Positions 62,122 to 64,000 of a stretch of 64,000 nucleotides of DNA are shown here, in pieces. The DNA comes from Pseudolabrys sp. (GTDB lineage Bacteria; Pseudomonadota; Alphaproteobacteria; Rhizobiales; Xanthobacteraceae). Both the position numbers and the translations under genes were made by a program. The DNA lies in contig JAHCKG010000002.1 of assembly GCA_026125895.1 (NCBI GenBank), positions 124,001-188,000 on the forward strand, given 5' to 3'. The number at the start of each line of letters is the position of its first letter. Position 1 is the first letter of the stretch. Under the pieces are notes generated by a model. It was not told the origin of the DNA and did not search any database. It saw only the letters and a program-made list of their open reading frames with translations.

Positions 62122-62640
62122 TCAGATCAGGCCGTAACGCGGCACGGTGCGCAGGTAACGCACATAGGGTTCGCCGAACTTCGCCGTGAGATAGCGCTCC
62201 TCGCGCTTGACCACGCCGAAGTGCAGGACGACGGCCGTGACGACGGTCATCACCACCATCCAGTCCGACGCCAGCAGGATGGCGAGGCCGAGCAAGGCGA
62301 CGATGCCGCCGACATACATCGGGTTGCGCATGTAGGCGAAGACGCCGGTGGTCACGACCGCGCTCGACGGCCGCCACGGCCGCACCTCGGTGCCGGCGCC
62401 GCGGAAGGCGCGTTCGGCGAAGCTCGCCAGCGCGACGCCGGCCACCATGAGCTCGACGCCGAGCAGAATCCGCGTGCCCCACGACAGCAGCACGCTGAGC
62501 ATGTAGGCCGGCAGCAGCCAGTCGAGCACGAGGCCGAGCAGCACGGCGATCAGCAGCAGCGCCGGCGGCGGCGCGATAACGCCGGCGACGTCGGCCGTCG
62601 CCGGATCGTCAGGCGCTGAGAAATTCAGCCATCGCGGCAT
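62122..62640 (-). CDS. isoprenylcysteine carboxylmethyltransferase-like membrane protein
   Basis: A 172-residue membrane protein from the ATG at 62640 (MPRWLNFSAPDD) with four or five helices. The family motif is TTGVFAYMRNPMYVGGIVAL, followed by KREERYLTAKFGEPYVRYLR, as in the bacterial ICMT/PEMT superfamily. The methyl acceptor is unknown. The start overlaps the alpha/beta hydrolase stop by 32 bases. Confidence 0.88.
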   Translation of the reverse strand: MPRWLNFSAPDDPATADVAGVIAPPPALLLIAVLLGLVLDWLLPAYMLSVLLSWGTRILLGVELMVAGVALASFAERAFRGAGTEVRPWRPSSAVVTTGVFAYMRNPMYVGGIVALLGLAILLASDWMVVMTVVTAVVLHFGVVKREERYLTAKFGEPYVRYLRTVPRYGLI

Positions 62641-63310
62641 TGACGGCCTCCGGCTTTTCGATGGTTGAGAGGTGCCCGCAGTCCGGCACGATCGTGAGCT
62701 TCGCATGCTGGATGCCGGCGGCGATTTCCCTCGCCAGATCCGGCGGCGTCAGTTCATCGCCGTCGCCGACGATCACCAGAGTCGGGCATTTGATGGCGCC
62801 GAGCAACGGCCGCGAATCCGGCCGTCCCATGATCGCCCGCTCCTGTTTGACGAAGGCCTCGGCCCCGGTCTCGCGCGCCATGGCGCGGACGATGCCCTTC
62901 AACCGCTCGTCGCCGCCGTGGTTCCGGTGCAGGAACTTGGGCGTGAGCGTCTCGACGATGTCCATCAGCTTGCCAGCCTCGGCCATGGCGATGAATTTCT
63001 CGCGGCCCGCGCTCTGCTCGGGCGTGTCCGGCCGCGCCGAGGTGTCGAGCAGCACCAGCTTTCCGATTCGCTCCGGCGCCAGGCGCAGCATGGCGAAGGC
63101 GATGTAGCCGCCCATCGACAGCCCGGCGAGCGCGAATTTGGGCGGCGCGTCGGCGAGGATACGGGCGGCGATCGAGCCGACGTCGGCGTCGCGGCGGTGG
63201 TCGGCGACCATCACCGGCCCGGCCGGCCACAGGGCCTCGACCTGCGGGGCGTAGAGCCTGGCGCTGCACAGCAGCCCCGGAACAAGGACCAATGGTAAGG
63301 ATGATGGCAT
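62609..63310 (-). CDS. alpha/beta hydrolase
   Basis: A 233-residue hydrolase. LVLVPGLLCSARLYAPQVEA is the first strand and oxyanion region. The nucleophile elbow is LAGLSMGGYIAFAM (Ser). The acid lies in IVGDGDELTPPDLA, and the His in PDCGHLSTIEKPEAV. The substrate is unknown. Confidence 0.92.
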   Translation of the reverse strand: MPSSLPLVLVPGLLCSARLYAPQVEALWPAGPVMVADHRRDADVGSIAARILADAPPKFALAGLSMGGYIAFAMLRLAPERIGKLVLLDTSARPDTPEQSAGREKFIAMAEAGKLMDIVETLTPKFLHRNHGGDERLKGIVRAMARETGAEAFVKQERAIMGRPDSRPLLGAIKCPTLVIVGDGDELTPPDLAREIAAGIQHAKLTIVPDCGHLSTIEKPEAVNAAMAEFLSA

Positions 63311-63535
63311 TTTCGACCTCCAGAACCTCGAAAAACGCAGAAAAATAAGCCTTAATGGGCACTATAGCGGCGCCGGAGCATTGACTTTGGCCCGTTCGCC
63401 CCTATGTTCCCGGCAACCGGTGCGAATGTACAAAGATTCGACCGCTCTCCGCGCAGAAGTAACCGGTTTCGGCACCTTGCCATCATGTCCCGCGCGGACC
63501 CTATCAGACGATAGACGGTCGCAGCTCGAGGATTC

Positions 63536-64000
63536 ATGAGCTTTTCCGAACTCGGTTTGTCCGACAAGGTCATCGGCGCGATTGACGCTGCCGGTTACAA
63601 GACCCCGACCCCCATCCAAGAACAAGCCATCCCGCACGTTCTCGCCCGCCGCGATGTCCTCGGCATCGCGCAGACGGGCACCGGCAAGACCGCCGCCTTC
63701 GTCCTGCCCATGCTGACCATGCTCGAGAAGGGCCGCGCGCGGGCCCGCATGCCGCGCACGCTGATCCTCGAGCCGACCCGCGAGCTTGCCGCCCAGGTGG
63801 CGGAAAGCTTCGAGAAATACGGCAAGAACCACAAACTCAACGTCGCCCTCATCATCGGCGGCGTGTCGTTCGGCGATCAGGATGCCAAACTGCTGCGCGG
63901 CGTCGACGTGCTGATCGCGACTCCGGGCCGCCTGCTCGATCACTCCGAGCGCGGACGCCTGCTGCTGTCGGGCTGCGAACTGCTGATCATCGACGAAGCC
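63536..64000 (+). CDS. DEAD-box RNA helicase, N-terminal part (cut by window edge)
   Basis: The frame opens at the ATG at 63536 and runs off the right edge (155 codons). Helicase motifs are FSELGLSDKVIGAIDAAGYK with the Q motif TPTPIQEQAIPHVL, motif I QTGTGKTAAF, motif Ia LEPTRELAAQV, motif Ib ATPGRLLDH, and the start of motif II LLIIDEA. It remodels RNA with ATP. The paralogue (RhlE or DeaD type) cannot be set without the C terminus. Confidence 0.95.
   Translation, partial: MSFSELGLSDKVIGAIDAAGYKTPTPIQEQAIPHVLARRDVLGIAQTGTGKTAAFVLPMLTMLEKGRARARMPRTLILEPTRELAAQVAESFEKYGKNHKLNVALIIGGVSFGDQDAKLLRGVDVLIATPGRLLDHSERGRLLLSGCELLIIDEA

Overview
The window is high-GC DNA from a free-living alphaproteobacterium, most likely Hyphomicrobiales (Rhizobiales) near the Bradyrhizobiaceae/Xanthobacteraceae. 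This placement is inferred from the Bradyrhizobium-type porin, the style of the palindromic repeats, a complete Kelly-Friedrich type sox set with SoxCD, class I PHA synthase, GlpX and the overall gene repertoire. It carries about 64 protein genes and three tRNAs (Arg-UCU, Pro-UGG, Glu-UUC). It has no rRNA and no CRISPR array. The first gene (alpha-2-macroglobulin family) and the last (DEAD-box helicase) are cut by the window edges.

Layout. 0.5-3.6 kb holds a TRAP transporter (dctP-Q-M). 3.8-8.3 kb is a small variable segment: tRNA-Arg, a complex I NDUFS4-like gene, an XRE regulator, a porin that has lost its signal peptide, a lone tyrosine recombinase, an AT-rich stretch and tRNA-Pro. 8.3-17.2 kb is mixed housekeeping: DUF192, a double cold-shock protein, sirtuin, glyoxalase, tRNA-Glu, a cupin/LysR pair, PRC-barrel, an EamA/HxlR divergent pair with a paired operator, and a catalase-like peroxidase coupled to cytochrome b561. 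17.2-20.0 kb is the elongation factor P cluster (epmB, epmA, efp). 20.1-23.2 kb encodes two cell-wall enzymes.

23.2-38.6 kb is the sulfur-oxidation region and the most interesting part. On the minus strand are soxW, soxY, soxZ, a fused soxX-soxA gene, soxB, soxC, soxD, soxE and soxF. SoxYZ carries the sulfur, SoxXA loads it, SoxB hydrolyses it, SoxCD oxidises the carrier-bound sulfur, and SoxEF is a flavocytochrome c sulfide dehydrogenase. SoxV (CcdA), SoxS and SoxR lie 5 kb away, separated from the rest by a translationally coupled putrescine ABC operon (potFGHI). A 22-bp dyad (CATATTC-N8-GAATGTA) occurs identically upstream of soxY and of soxC, with looser versions in the soxW and soxV/soxS divergent spacers. 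It is a good candidate SoxR operator and draws in an undescribed secreted protein at 32260-33000.

38.7-51.4 kb holds a HerA-like ATPase, a PsiF-type protein, mscL, photolyase, recJ, the alaC-hom-glpX operon, a lipoprotein and phaC. 51.4-54.0 kb is a second sulfur module: persulfide dioxygenase, a BigR/SqrR-type repressor, rhodanese and a TauE/SafE exporter around an operator-like AT-rich dyad. 54.0-64.0 kb holds MAPEG, aidB, argC, a metallo-beta-lactamase-fold hydrolase, dedA, parE, a secreted hypothetical protein, an isoprenylcysteine-methyltransferase-like protein, an alpha/beta hydrolase and the DEAD-box helicase start. No wholly unknown multi-gene system was found. The novelty lies in the fused SoxXA, the shared sox operator, two unknown exported proteins inside the sox locus, and a palindromic repeat read through as the N terminus of SoxD.
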